Part shown: positions 51,147-60,105 of the stretch, piece by piece
How the letters are laid out: every line of letters starts with the position of its first letter
Position numbering within the stretch: the first letter of the stretch is position 1
NCBI RefSeq assembly: GCF_030268225.1
Contig: NZ_BSQG01000002.1
Coordinates: forward strand, 186,001 to 250,000
DNA length: 64,000 nt
Reading direction: 5' to 3'
Origin: Nocardiopsis ansamitocini
Lineage (GTDB): Bacteria; Actinomycetota; Actinomycetes; Streptosporangiales; Streptosporangiaceae
Made by a program: the position numbers and the translations under genes
Notes under the pieces: model-generated
What the model was told of the DNA's origin: nothing
Database searches by the model: none
What the model saw: only the letters and a program-made list of their open reading frames with translations

Positions 51147-53558
51147 CTAGAACATGGGCAGCATCACCGGAACGACGTCGGGTTCACGCCCGTGCGTCCA
51201 CGGGGTACCCGCCCCCGGGAAGCCGGCCGCGGTGTCGCCTCCGCCGCCGTTGCTCAGGAAGACGTTGACGGCAGCGCCTTCCGGCAGCCGGGTGCCGGGG
51301 TTGGGGTTCACCGCCGCGACCGTGCCCTGGGCCTGGTCGGAGCGGATCGGGGTCTCGGACACGTTCACCCGGTACCCGGCCGCCTCCAGTGCCGCCACGG
51401 CCGAGTCGCGCTGTTGCCCGACCACGTTGGGCACGCCCCCCTGGTCGCTCGTGGGCTGCGCCGCCGCGGGCGAGGGCTCGGGGGCGGGCGGGGCCGGCTC
51501 GGAGGTGGAGCCGAACCGCGACGGCGATCGGGAGAAGTTGTCCGCGTCCAGCTTGTCGATGGACCCCTGCATGGTCTCGCGCCAGATCGGTCCCGGAATG
51601 GTCGCGCCGTAGACCGTGCCGAAGTAGCGTCCGCCCAGGGTGATGTTGCGCAGGGGGTGCTGGTTGGGGCCGCGGGGGTCGCCCACGAACACCGCGCCCG
51701 CGAGGTTGGGGGTGTAGCCGGCGAACCAGGCGCTGGCGGAGCCGTCGGTGGTGCCGGTCTTGCCCGCGACCGGACGGCCGATTCCGAGGCTGGAGGCCGT
51801 GCCGCCGTTGAAGGTCTGCTGGAGCAGGTAGTTCACTCCGTCGGCGGTCTCCTTGGAGATCCGACGCTCGCAGTCGCTGTCCAACTCGATGGTCTTGCCG
51901 GACTGGCGGTCGTCGATCTTGGTGATGGCCTGCGGCTTGCAGTAGACGCCCCGCGCAGCGAAGGTGGCGTAGGCGTTGGCCACGCTCATCGGCGAGACTT
52001 CCTCGCTGCCGAGGGTGAAGGAGTTGTTGCTCTGGGTGTTGTCGTTGTCATAGCTCTGGCCGTCGGCGCGGGTGACCCCGAGCTTCTCCGCCATCTTGAT
52101 GACGTTGCACAGTCCCACGCGCTTCTGCAAATGGGCGAAGTAGGTGTTGGCCGACGCCTTGGTGCCCGAGACCATGTTGTGGGTCGTCGCCCCCTTGCTC
52201 TCGCTGGAGTTGCTGAGGCTCCACGATGCGAGCGGGGCGCCGTTGCAGTTCTTCTGGCCGGTGATGGTGGTGCTGCTGCCGGAGGTGAAGGACGTGCTGT
52301 AGGGCATCCCCTGGTCGAGGGCCGCGGCCAGCGTGATCGCCTTGAAGGTCGATCCGGCCTGGAAACCGCTGCTTCCACCGCGGTCGGCGTTGGTGGCGAA
52401 GTTGATCGAGGTCTCGCCGATCTTGCTTTCGTCGGGACCGTAGTTGCGGCTTTGGGCCATCACCCGGATCTGGCCGGTGCCGGGCTCCAGGAAGACCTCG
52501 GCGGCGACCTTGCGCGACTCGTTCTTGCGCGGCACCCACTTGTCCACGGCCTTCTGCCCGGCGGCCTGCATGTCGGGGTCGAGGGTCGTGTGGATCTGCA
52601 GGCCGGCCGTGCGCAGCCAGCGGGCGCGCTCGGTCTCGGTCTCGCCGAACTTGTCGCTCTTCTCGATCTCCTGGATCACGTAGTCGCAGAAGAACGGCTG
52701 CTTGCTGGGTACGCAGCCGTTGCTCTGCGTGCTGATGTCCAGTTTCAGCTCGGTGCCCTTGAACTCGTCGGCCTCCTCCTGCGTGATCGACTCGGTGTCG
52801 ACCATGCGGTCCAGCACGACGTCGCGGCGCTCCGTGGCCTGCTCGGGGTTGAGCCTCGGGTTGTAGAGCTCGGGATAGCGCACGAGTCCGGCCAGTGTGG
52901 CGGCCTCACCGAGGTTGAGCTCGCTGGCGGGCTTGCTGAAGAAGTGCTGGGCTGCGGACTCGGCTCCGTAGGCGCCGTCGCCGAAGTAGGCGATGTTGAG
53001 GTAGCCCTCGAGGATCTCGTCCTTGGACATCTTCTCTTCGAGGGAGACCGCGTAGCGCAGCTCCCGGACCTTGCGCGACAGCGTGGTCTCGCGGGCCTCG
53101 GCCTGTGCGGCCTCGGAGGTGGTGCCCTCGATCAGTACGTTCTTGACGTACTGCTGGGTGAGTGAGGAACCGCCCTGGGTGCTGCCGCTCACCGTGCGCA
53201 GTGCGGCGCGGAACGTGCCGGAGATGTCGAGGCCGCCGTGCTCGTAGAACCGGCTGTCCTCGGTGGAGATGATGGCGTCGCGCATGACCGGCGCGACGTC
53301 GTCGACCTTGACCAGTTCGCGGTTGCGGTCGTAGATCTCGGCGATCACGCCGCCCTCGACGTCGTAGATGACCGAGCGCTGCGGGGGAGGCGGGGTTTCG
53401 AGCTCACTGGGCATGTTCAAGAAGCCTGTCGCGACATTGCGCGCAGTGATGCCCAACCCTCCCATCGCTGGTAGGGCGAGTGCGGCTACGAGTACGCCCG
53501 CAACAATGCCCACGCCGAGCAGCTGACCGATTTTCTGCAGCAATGTCCCCTGACCCAC
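51147..53558 (-). CDS. Class A penicillin-binding protein with PASTA domain
   Basis: 803 aa. Short cytoplasmic tail, transmembrane helix (LGVGIVAGVLVAALALP), then a GT51 glycosyltransferase with catalytic Glu in STEDSRFYEHGGLD and GGSSLTQQYVKN. Transpeptidase domain motifs: SxxK in GSTFKAI, SxN in TKASANTYF, KTG in AGKTGTTDGSASAWF. A Pro/Ala linker leads to one PASTA domain (VPNVVGQQRDSAVAALEAAG). It polymerises and cross-links peptidoglycan; the PASTA domain binds muropeptides. The 53559-53996 gap to the divergent wblA holds the promoters of both; the frame of wblA stays open there but looks non-coding. Confidence 0.95.
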   Translation of the reverse strand: MGQGTLLQKIGQLLGVGIVAGVLVAALALPAMGGLGITARNVATGFLNMPSELETPPPPQRSVIYDVEGGVIAEIYDRNRELVKVDDVAPVMRDAIISTEDSRFYEHGGLDISGTFRAALRTVSGSTQGGSSLTQQYVKNVLIEGTTSEAAQAEARETTLSRKVRELRYAVSLEEKMSKDEILEGYLNIAYFGDGAYGAESAAQHFFSKPASELNLGEAATLAGLVRYPELYNPRLNPEQATERRDVVLDRMVDTESITQEEADEFKGTELKLDISTQSNGCVPSKQPFFCDYVIQEIEKSDKFGETETERARWLRTAGLQIHTTLDPDMQAAGQKAVDKWVPRKNESRKVAAEVFLEPGTGQIRVMAQSRNYGPDESKIGETSINFATNADRGGSSGFQAGSTFKAITLAAALDQGMPYSTSFTSGSSTTITGQKNCNGAPLASWSLSNSSESKGATTHNMVSGTKASANTYFAHLQKRVGLCNVIKMAEKLGVTRADGQSYDNDNTQSNNSFTLGSEEVSPMSVANAYATFAARGVYCKPQAITKIDDRQSGKTIELDSDCERRISKETADGVNYLLQQTFNGGTASSLGIGRPVAGKTGTTDGSASAWFAGYTPNLAGAVFVGDPRGPNQHPLRNITLGGRYFGTVYGATIPGPIWRETMQGSIDKLDADNFSRSPSRFGSTSEPAPPAPEPSPAAAQPTSDQGGVPNVVGQQRDSAVAALEAAGYRVNVSETPIRSDQAQGTVAAVNPNPGTRLPEGAAVNVFLSNGGGGDTAAGFPGAGTPWTHGREPDVVPVMLPMF

Positions 53559-53996
53559 CCGTCCAGACTACGTGTCGACCGCAAGGAATCCAGTCCCGAA
53601 CCGCCGGGGGAGAGCGTGCTTGCTCTCCTTTTCGGCTGTGTCATAAACCATCAACCTGAGGGTCATCTTTTCATGATCGCCGTCTCCTCAGGAGACGGCC
53701 TCGTACCGACGACTCGTCACCCTCAGTGGGGTCGGAGCGGTCTGTTGCCCCTAACGGGGATGGCCCAACCGGACTACGCCGGAAATGGGCCGAATGGGGC
53801 CTGTTGGCCGCAGGCGGCGGCCCGTAGTTTCTTCACCAGCAAAGACGTAAGGAGCAGTACCTCCGATGAGTGGACCACGCCCTGGTGGTCCACCTGCCGC
53901 GACCGTACCTTTCCAAACGGCCGTGGCGTCAGACCCGACGACGCAGTGCCATCGCGCGGTCGTCGGAGGCGCGTGATGATCGTGGGAGTGGGGCAG

Positions 53997-54308
53997 ATGC
54001 GGATCACGGACTGGACCACCGAGGCCGTGTGCCGCAAGGCCGACCCCGACGCGCTCTTCGTGCGGGGGGCCGCACAAAAACGTGCCAGTCGCATCTGCCG
54101 GGGCTGCCCCGTGCGCACCGAGTGCCTGGCCGACGCGTTGGACAACCGCGTCGAGTTCGGTATCTGGGGAGGCACCACCGAACGCCAGCGGCGCGCGCTG
54201 CTGCGCCGTCGTCCTGAGGTTACCTCCTGGTGGAAGCTGCTGGACGGGGCCCGCCGCGAACACCGTGGAGACGAAGCCACCGGTATCGAGACGCTCCTGG
54301 CCGGCTGA
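53997..54308 (+). CDS. wblA: WhiB-family [4Fe-4S] regulator, WblA orthologue
   Basis: 103 aa from MRITDWTTEAVC, with GGGAG upstream; an ATG at 53979 is an alternative. The four iron-sulfur ligands are Cys12, Cys34, Cys37 and Cys43 (RICRGCPVRTEC), followed by GIWGG and a basic RRALLRRRP stretch that contacts DNA. Its position between two ArsA-type ATPase genes and a penicillin-binding protein gene is that of wblA in Streptomyces, where WblA controls the switch from aerial growth to sporulation and represses antibiotic production. The orthology rests on gene order and sequence type. Confidence 0.85.
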   Translation: MRITDWTTEAVCRKADPDALFVRGAAQKRASRICRGCPVRTECLADALDNRVEFGIWGGTTERQRRALLRRRPEVTSWWKLLDGARREHRGDEATGIETLLAG

Positions 54309-54322
54309 ACGGGTCTCCCCGC

Positions 54323-55483
54323 TCAAGCCCCCTGGTCGCAGCCGGGGGCCGCGGTGTCCGCCAGCGATTCGCCGATTTGGCGCAAACCGGCCAAATCGTG
54401 GATGTCCTCGGGGCGGGCCGGGACTTCGGTAAGCCCGATCGCGGGATGCGCCGCGCTGAAGCGTTGCCGCATCTGCGACTCCCGCGCCTGCAACCGGACG
54501 CGCTCGGTGTGCAGTCGCAGCGCAGCTGCCGCCAACGGGTTGTCCCCGGACCGTTCCAGCGATTGGGCCGCGGCCTCGCTTTGTTCCGCCGACAGCAGGG
54601 GCACCGACGAACGGTGGGTGCGGTTCAGCACCATTCCGGCGAGCGGCATTCGTTCGGCGGCCAGCCGCTCCACGAAGTAGGACGCCTCCCGCAGCGCGTC
54701 GCTCTCGGGGATCGCGACGACGATGAACGCTGTTCCCGGTGCCTGGAGCAGCCGGTAGGTCTGGTCGGCGCGCTCCTGGAACCCGCCGAAGACCGCGTCG
54801 AAGGCCGTCACGAAGGTCTGTACGTCCTTGAGCAGTTGCGCGCCGAGAACCTTGCCGATCACTCCGGTGACCATGCCGAGTCCCGCGCCCAGGAGCCGGA
54901 AAGCGCGGCCCCCGGTCTTGGCCGGCGCGCCCAGGAACTTGATGAGTCGGCCGTCCAGGAACCGTCCGAGCCTTTTCGGCGCGTCCAGAAAGTCCAACGC
55001 GGATCGGCTCGGTGGAGTGTCCACGATGATCAGGTCCCACTCGTCGCGCCTGCGCAACTGCCCGAGCTTCTCCATCGCCATGTACTCCTGCGTCCCCGAG
55101 AAACTCGACGACAGCGATTGGTAGAAGGGGTTGGCCAGGATCTGCGCGGCCCGCTCAGGGTCGGCGTGCGCTTCGACGATCTCGTCGAAGGTGCGCTTCA
55201 TGTCCAGCATCATGGCGTGCAGCGATCCCTTGGCCGTGGCCTCCAGGGGAACCGGTCGAGGGGTGTTGTCCAATTCGGTCAACCCCAGCGACTGGGCGAG
55301 GCGGCGTGCAGGGTCCACCGTGATCACCACGGTGTGCCGGCCGCGCTCCGCGGCACGCAGTCCCAGTGCCGCGGCCGTCGTGGTCTTCCCCACGCCGCCG
55401 GAGCCGCAGCACACCACGATCCGGGTCGCAGGGTCGTCCAACAGCGCGTCCACGTCGAAGGGCGGTGTCCGGGCGTCCGCCAT
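54323..55483 (-). CDS. ArsA-type ATPase, second of the pair
   Basis: 386 aa. P-loop VVCCGSGGVGKTTTAAALG near residue 24, ITVDPARRLAQSLGL, DLIIVDTPPSRSALDF, and a C-terminal RPEDIHDLAGL. Anion-transporting/GET3-like ATPase fold without the arsenite-binding cysteines of true ArsA. Such paired ATPases lie beside wblA in many actinomycetes; their substrate is unknown, perhaps membrane-protein targeting. The ATG overlaps the upstream stop by one base (TGATG). A longer open frame that runs on past 56 kb passes through the other ATPase in a wrong frame and is not real. Confidence 0.88.
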   Translation of the reverse strand: MADARTPPFDVDALLDDPATRIVVCCGSGGVGKTTTAAALGLRAAERGRHTVVITVDPARRLAQSLGLTELDNTPRPVPLEATAKGSLHAMMLDMKRTFDEIVEAHADPERAAQILANPFYQSLSSSFSGTQEYMAMEKLGQLRRRDEWDLIIVDTPPSRSALDFLDAPKRLGRFLDGRLIKFLGAPAKTGGRAFRLLGAGLGMVTGVIGKVLGAQLLKDVQTFVTAFDAVFGGFQERADQTYRLLQAPGTAFIVVAIPESDALREASYFVERLAAERMPLAGMVLNRTHRSSVPLLSAEQSEAAAQSLERSGDNPLAAAALRLHTERVRLQARESQMRQRFSAAHPAIGLTEVPARPEDIHDLAGLRQIGESLADTAAPGCDQGA

Positions 55484-56511
55484 CACGCGGCCCCCTGCTC
55501 CCGCAACACCCCGGCCAGCCGGTGCAGCCCCGGGAGGTCGAGATCGCCGGTGATGAGCGGCAGTTCGTAGCACGGTCGGGCCGCCTCGTTCAGGCGCTCG
55601 CGCACCTCGGCTTCCATACGGACCCGGCGTGCGTGCTCGACGAGTTCCCCGGAGAGGGCACCGGCCAACTGTCCTGCGTCCTTCAGCCCGGCCGACTTGA
55701 GCCCTTGGGCAAGTGCCTCGGTGTCGACGTGTTGCTCGGCCGCGGCAGCCAGCGCCCCGGGAGGCAGCAGAGGATCGCGAACCATGTTGACCATGATCCC
55801 TCCGATCCCCAGTCCCACTTCGCTCACCTGCGCGATCCCGTCCAGACACTCCTGCACCGGCATCTCCTCCAGGATCGTGACGAAGTGCACCCGGGTCTCG
55901 GGGGAGCGGATGACCTCCATGACCCGGTCGGCGTGGTTGCGGATCGGCCCCACTCTGGCCAGCCCCGCCACTTCGGCGTTGACGTTCAAGAACTGCGCGA
56001 TGCGGCCGGTGGGCGGGGCGTCGAGGACCACCGCGTCGTAGACGAACGGTGCCTTGGCGGTGTCGCGTCGTGCGCCGCGGTCCTTCCTTGTCCTGGCCCG
56101 GCGGCGTACGGCTTCGGTGGCCTTGCCGGTCAACAGGACGTCGCGCATGCCGGGCGCGATGGTGGTGGCGAAGTCCACCACCCCGAACCTGGTCAGCGCC
56201 TGCCCCGCGCGGCGCATCCCGTAGAACATCTCCAGGTAGTCCAGGAGGGCCGCCTCCGCGTCCACCGCCAAAGCGTGCACGTCGCCACCGCCCACGGCGG
56301 TGGCGACCCTGCGCTCCTCGTAGGGCAGCGCAGGGCAGCGGAACAGCTGTGCGATGCCTTGGCGTCCCTCCACCTCGACCAGCAGCACCTTCTTGCCGCC
56401 CGAGGCCAGCGCCAGGGCCAGTGACGCCGCCAGCGTCGTCTTGCCGGTGCCCCCCTTGCCCGTGACGACGTGGAGGCGTACCCCGTCCCAATCGCGATCA
56501 CGTGCACTCAC
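55483..56511 (-). CDS. ArsA-type ATPase, first of the pair
   Basis: 342 aa from a GTG (VSARDRDWDG). P-loop VVTGKGGTGKTTLAAS near residue 20, VEVEGRQGIAQLF, DAVVLDAPPTGRIAQFLNV, ETRVHFVTILEEMPVQE, and a C-terminal LPLITGDLDLPGLHRLAG. Same family as the next gene and co-translated with it; the two probably act as a heterodimer. The Asn/Arg-rich upstream extension of the frame is not convincing, hence the GTG start. Confidence 0.87.
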   Translation of the reverse strand: MSARDRDWDGVRLHVVTGKGGTGKTTLAASLALALASGGKKVLLVEVEGRQGIAQLFRCPALPYEERRVATAVGGGDVHALAVDAEAALLDYLEMFYGMRRAGQALTRFGVVDFATTIAPGMRDVLLTGKATEAVRRRARTRKDRGARRDTAKAPFVYDAVVLDAPPTGRIAQFLNVNAEVAGLARVGPIRNHADRVMEVIRSPETRVHFVTILEEMPVQECLDGIAQVSEVGLGIGGIMVNMVRDPLLPPGALAAAAEQHVDTEALAQGLKSAGLKDAGQLAGALSGELVEHARRVRMEAEVRERLNEAARPCYELPLITGDLDLPGLHRLAGVLREQGAA

Positions 56512-56637
56512 GCAACGGATTTTATGCGTGACGGCTGTAGGACCTTCGGCCACACCCTCCTCTTGGCGGGGCGTGCTCCGCAGCGGAGTGGTCGGTCGGT
56601 CGGGAAAGCGGCGGGGGCACTCGGTAAGGTTGCGCTC

Positions 56638-56808
56638 ATGACGAAGTGGGAGTACGCGACCGTGCCGCTGTTGTCGCACGCGACCAAGCAGATTCTGGAC
56701 AACTGGGGAGAGGATGGTTGGGAGCTCGTTTCGGTGATCCCCGGTCCCTCTGTGGACGGTGACCCGCGCAACCAGCAGTTGGTCGCCTACCTCAAGCGGG
56801 AGAAGTGA
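56638..56808 (+). CDS. DUF4177 domain protein
   Basis: 56 aa: MTKWEYATVPLL, then ILDNWGEDGWELVSVIPGP and QQLVAYLKREK. The W-GxDGWELV core is the DUF4177 signature, a tiny beta-alpha domain of unknown role. It lies 2 bp upstream of the ridA-like gene and shares its transcript. Conserved at this place in actinomycetes. Confidence 0.85.
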   Translation: MTKWEYATVPLLSHATKQILDNWGEDGWELVSVIPGPSVDGDPRNQQLVAYLKREK

Positions 56809-56810
56809 CG

Positions 56811-57272
56811 ATGGGGACTCCCGAGGAGCGTCTCGCGGGCCTCGGACACGCGATTCCGGAGGTCGCCAAGCCGGTCGCCGCCTACGTGCCCAGCGTGCGC
56901 AGCGGCGACTACGTCTACACCTCGGGGCAACTGCCGATGGTGTCCGGGACGCTCGCCGACACCGGCAAGGTCGGAGCCCAGGTGACGCCGGAGCGCGCCA
57001 AGGAGCTGGCCGCGCTGTGCGCGTTGAACGCCATCGCGGCGGTCAAAGCCGAGCTCGGTGAGCTGTCCCGGGTCAAGCGCGTCGTGAAGGTCGTCGGTTT
57101 CGTGGCCAGCGATCCGTCCTTCACCGGGCAGCCCCTGGTGATCAACGGCGCCAGCGAGCTCTTGGGCGAGGTCTTCGGGGAAGCCGGGGTGCACGCTCGA
57201 AGCGCGGTGGGTGTGGCGGTGCTTCCGCTGGACGCACCCGTCGAGGTCGAGCTCATCGTCGAGGTCGCATAG
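56811..57272 (+). CDS. RidA family protein
   Basis: 153 aa. RidA/YjgF pattern: YVPSVRSGDYVYTSGQLP, GAQVTPERAKELAALCALNAIAAV, VVKVVGFVASDPSF, SAVGVAVLPLDAPVEVE. This is the longer actinobacterial subfamily. The catalytic Arg seen in true RidA (near the end, ..R..) is replaced by SAVGVAVLPL here, so deaminase activity on 2-aminoacrylate is uncertain. GGGAG lies 8 nt before the ATG at 56811; a GTG at 56805 overlapping the previous stop is possible. Confidence 0.87.
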   Translation: MGTPEERLAGLGHAIPEVAKPVAAYVPSVRSGDYVYTSGQLPMVSGTLADTGKVGAQVTPERAKELAALCALNAIAAVKAELGELSRVKRVVKVVGFVASDPSFTGQPLVINGASELLGEVFGEAGVHARSAVGVAVLPLDAPVEVELIVEVA

Positions 57273-57324
57273 CCGTTCGGCGGGTGAACCGCTCCATAAG
57301 CGCATAAGACCCGGGAGGGCGTCC

Positions 57325-58254
57325 GTGCCAGCGAATCTTCCGCAAGGCCAGCGAGGGGCGCGCCCCCCGGGCACCGAAGCGCTCACCGTCGACCTCAGCG
57401 GGCCGCCCGGTGCGGCGGCCCGCCACCTCGGCGGCGGGGACGCGGTCTCCGCCCGGGTCCGTGATGTCATCGCCGGCCGGGTCGATCCGGTCCCCGCCCG
57501 CGACGCGGCCACCGTGATGTTGGTACGCGGGAACGACGAGAACCCACTTGAGGTGTATCTGCTGCGGCGGGCCCCCTCGATGCCTTTCGCCCCCGGTGCC
57601 TACGTCTTTCCCGGCGGCTCGGTCGACGAGCGCGACACCGACCACACGATCCGTTGGGCCGGCCCCCCGCCGGGGGAGTGGGCCCGCAGGCTCGACGTGG
57701 CCGAACCACTGGCCCGTGCGCTGGTCTGCGCCGCGGTGCGCGAGACCTTCGAGGAATCGGGGGTGTTGCTGGCCGGGCCGTCCGGCGGCGAAGTCGTGGC
57801 CGACACCCGCGGTGACGACTGGGAGGTCGATCGCCGCGCCCTCGTCGACCACTCGCTGGCGTTCTCCGAGTTCCTCGACCGCCGCGGTCTGGTCCTGCGC
57901 TCCGACCTGCTGCGCGAGTGGTCGCAGTGGATCACCCCCGAGGTCGAGCCGCGCCGTTTCGACACCCGGTTCTTCGCCGCACTGCTGCCGCAGGGCCAAC
58001 AGACCCGTGACGTCGGCGGGGAGGCCGACCGGGTTGCCTGGATGCGCCCCGAAGAGGCAGTGCGCGCCTGGCGCGCCGGCGGGCTTGCCATGTTGCCGCC
58101 TACTGTCGCCGGCCTCAACGATCTCGCCGCCTGTGCCACACCGCAGTCGGTCCTGGCCGCCAAACGCCGGATCGTCCCGATCCTGCCCGAACTCCGTGAG
58201 GTGGACGGCCGGATCACGCTGATCGTTCCCGACGGTATCGACTACCCGCTCTGA
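57325..58254 (+). CDS. Large Nudix hydrolase
   Basis: 309 aa from a GTG with GGGAGGG upstream. Nudix elements are spread over a long loop: FPGGSVDERDTDH, an insertion, then AVRETFEESGVLL supplying the metal-binding REx2EE core. The C-terminal half (WSQWITPEVEPRRFDTRFFAAL) is typical of the NUDT19/RppH-unlike acyl-CoA-type subfamily, so a CoA or acyl-CoA diphosphatase role is plausible. In operon-like order between ridA and the MBL hydrolase. Confidence 0.8.
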   Translation: MPANLPQGQRGARPPGTEALTVDLSGPPGAAARHLGGGDAVSARVRDVIAGRVDPVPARDAATVMLVRGNDENPLEVYLLRRAPSMPFAPGAYVFPGGSVDERDTDHTIRWAGPPPGEWARRLDVAEPLARALVCAAVRETFEESGVLLAGPSGGEVVADTRGDDWEVDRRALVDHSLAFSEFLDRRGLVLRSDLLREWSQWITPEVEPRRFDTRFFAALLPQGQQTRDVGGEADRVAWMRPEEAVRAWRAGGLAMLPPTVAGLNDLAACATPQSVLAAKRRIVPILPELREVDGRITLIVPDGIDYPL

Positions 58255-58289
58255 CCCCCAGCAGTTGTGACGTCGCCAAGTGAGGTGCG

Positions 58290-59099
58290 ATGAGGATCGA
58301 CGGTTCCGGAACCCTGCGCGCGAGCTGTGTCCTGTGTCCCAATCCGGGGCCGATGACACTCGAAGGCACCAATACCTGGGTCCTGCGCGAGCCCGGTGCC
58401 AGGGGCGTCATCGTGGTCGATCCGGGCCCGCACCACGAGCGGCACCTGGAGCGGGTGGCCCGCATGGTGCAGGAACAGGGGGCACAGGTGACCACCACGC
58501 TGCTCACCCACCAGCACCCCGATCATTCCGAGGGAGCACGCTACTTCTCCGAGCTCACCGGTTCCCCGGTACGCGCCGTCGATCCGGCGCAGCGCATCGG
58601 AGGAGCGGAGTTCACCGACGACGAGGTCATCGAGGTCGACGGTCTGGAACTGCGTGCCCTGCTGCTGCCCGGGCACACCCGTGACTCCGTCGGTTTCCAC
58701 CTGCCGGCCGACGACGTAGTGCTCACCGGGGACACGGTGCTGGGCCGCGGGACGACGGTGATCGCAGACGACGGGGACCTCGGTGAGTACCTGGGCTCGC
58801 TGGCGCGGCTGCGCGACCTGGTGGCCGCGGCCGATGTGCGTGCCCTGCTGCCAGGACACGGTCCGATCTGCACGGAGCCGCTCACCAAGCTCAACGCCTA
58901 CATCAGGCACCGCGAGGAGCGGCTGGGGCAGATCCTCGACGCTGTAGCGGCCGGAGACGGCTCCACAGCGGAGATCGTGGCCCGGGTGTACGCGGAGGTG
59001 GACGAGGCGGTCCTGGACGCTGCTGCGTCGTCCGTGCGCGCACAGCTGCGTTATCTGGTCAAGCGTGGCGACGTGCCGGCCGCGGTGTTGGCGCACTAG
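58290..59099 (+). CDS. Metallo-beta-lactamase fold hydrolase (LACTB2-like)
   Basis: 269 aa. Metal site intact: LLTHQHPDHSEG (HxHxDH), LLLPGHTRDSVGF, VLTGDTVLGRGTTVI, LLPGHGPI. The NPGPMTLEGTNTWVL start and a C-terminal winged-helix-like tail (YAEVDEAVLDAAASSVRAQL) match LACTB2-like enzymes, some of which are endoribonucleases. GAGG lies before the ATG; the gene follows the Nudix gene by 35 bp. Confidence 0.88.
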   Translation: MRIDGSGTLRASCVLCPNPGPMTLEGTNTWVLREPGARGVIVVDPGPHHERHLERVARMVQEQGAQVTTTLLTHQHPDHSEGARYFSELTGSPVRAVDPAQRIGGAEFTDDEVIEVDGLELRALLLPGHTRDSVGFHLPADDVVLTGDTVLGRGTTVIADDGDLGEYLGSLARLRDLVAAADVRALLPGHGPICTEPLTKLNAYIRHREERLGQILDAVAAGDGSTAEIVARVYAEVDEAVLDAAASSVRAQLRYLVKRGDVPAAVLAH

Positions 59100-59116
59100 C
59101 ACCTCCCGACGACGAC

Positions 59117-59140
59117 GGGCCCGGCCAGAAGGCCGGGCCC
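59117..59140. terminator. Bidirectional terminator between MBL hydrolase and crp
   Basis: A 10-bp perfect stem (GGGCCCGGCC / GGCCGGGCCC) with an AGAA loop lies between convergent genes (stops at 59099 and 59160). Confidence 0.75.
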
Positions 59141-59159
59141 GGTCAATCGTGTGCGGTGC

Positions 59160-59843
59160 TCAACGAGCCCGGCGACGCATCCGCTCGATGTCGAGCAGCA
59201 CGACGGCCTTGGCCTCGATGCGCAGCCATCCGCGCAGTGCGAACTCGGCCAGGGCCTTGTTCACCGTCTCCCGGGAGGCGCCGACCAGCTGGGCGAGTTC
59301 TTCCTGGGTGAGGTCGTGATGGACGTGCAGGCCGTCCTCGCCCTCCTTGCCGAAGCGCTCGGCGAGATCCAGCAGCGCCTTGGCGACGCGGCCGGGAACG
59401 TCGGTGAAGACGAGGTCGGCCATCACGTCGTTGGTCCTGCGCAGTCGGGTCGCCAGCGACTTCAGAAGGTGAACGGCCACCTCCGGCTGCTGGGAGATGA
59501 AGGGGCGCAGATCGTCATGGCCCAGTCCGGCCAGGATTGCGTCGGTCACCGCCACAGCGCTGGCCGTACGCGGGCGTGGGTCGAACAGTGACAGCTCGCC
59601 GAACATCTCGCCCGGGCCGAGAACGCCGAGCAGATTCTCGCGGCCGTCGACCGCCGTCCGGGTGAGTTTCACCTTCCCAGCGAGGATCACGTACAGGCGG
59701 TCGCCCTCGTCGCCCTCGGAGAACAGGGTCTGCCCTCGACCCAGCCGCACCTCGCTGATCGTGGCGCGCAGTGCGGCGGAGCCGTCCTCGTCAAGCGCCT
59801 CGAACAGGGGTGCCTTGCTCAGCACCTCGTTGGTTTCGTCCAC
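59160..59843 (-). CDS. crp: Crp/Fnr-type cyclic-nucleotide-responsive regulator
   Basis: 227 aa. Cyclic-nucleotide-binding domain about 10-125 ([42 protein letters not shown] with the phosphate-binding GE..L...R(T/S)A), linking helix, and C-terminal HTH ([21 protein letters not shown]). Orthologous in position and sequence to Crp of Streptomyces (next to nth), which controls spore germination and secondary metabolism. A Crp-like half-perfect site lies just upstream. Confidence 0.92.
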   Translation of the reverse strand: MDETNEVLSKAPLFEALDEDGSAALRATISEVRLGRGQTLFSEGDEGDRLYVILAGKVKLTRTAVDGRENLLGVLGPGEMFGELSLFDPRPRTASAVAVTDAILAGLGHDDLRPFISQQPEVAVHLLKSLATRLRRTNDVMADLVFTDVPGRVAKALLDLAERFGKEGEDGLHVHHDLTQEELAQLVGASRETVNKALAEFALRGWLRIEAKAVVLLDIERMRRRAR

Positions 59844-59874
59844 CAGTTCCTCCTTGCAGCCTGACCGTCAACAG

Positions 59875-59890
59875 TGTGACGCATATCGCA
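59875..59890. promoter_or_regulatory. Possible Crp-binding site upstream of crp
   Basis: TGTGACGCATATCGCA matches the classical TGTGA-N6-TCACA at all but one arm position and lies 32 bp upstream of the crp start. Autoregulation is a common Crp property. Single site, so chance is possible. Confidence 0.35.
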
Positions 59891-60105
59891 CCACCTGTGA
59901 AACCGGCTCGTTATCTCGGTTTGCCGTCCGGTGGACGATCACGCCCGTCACAGCCGACGTCAGCCCTCATGATCCTAATTGTTCCAGGGTTCCTATGCCC
60001 GCTAGGCCCGCCGTTGGCGCCGGACAACCCAACGATGGGATGTGTCAGCGGGCAGGACCGGCCGCACGGGACCGATTTGCCGACGGGGTCCGTAGGCTGG
60101 GCAGC

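Noticed and set aside
54323-56491. Very long minus-strand frame covering both ATPase genes (722 aa)
   Set aside because: Only the last 386 codons resemble an ATPase; upstream of 55483 it runs in a wrong frame through the first ATPase gene, giving Arg/Gly-rich nonsense. Two overlapping genes explain the region.
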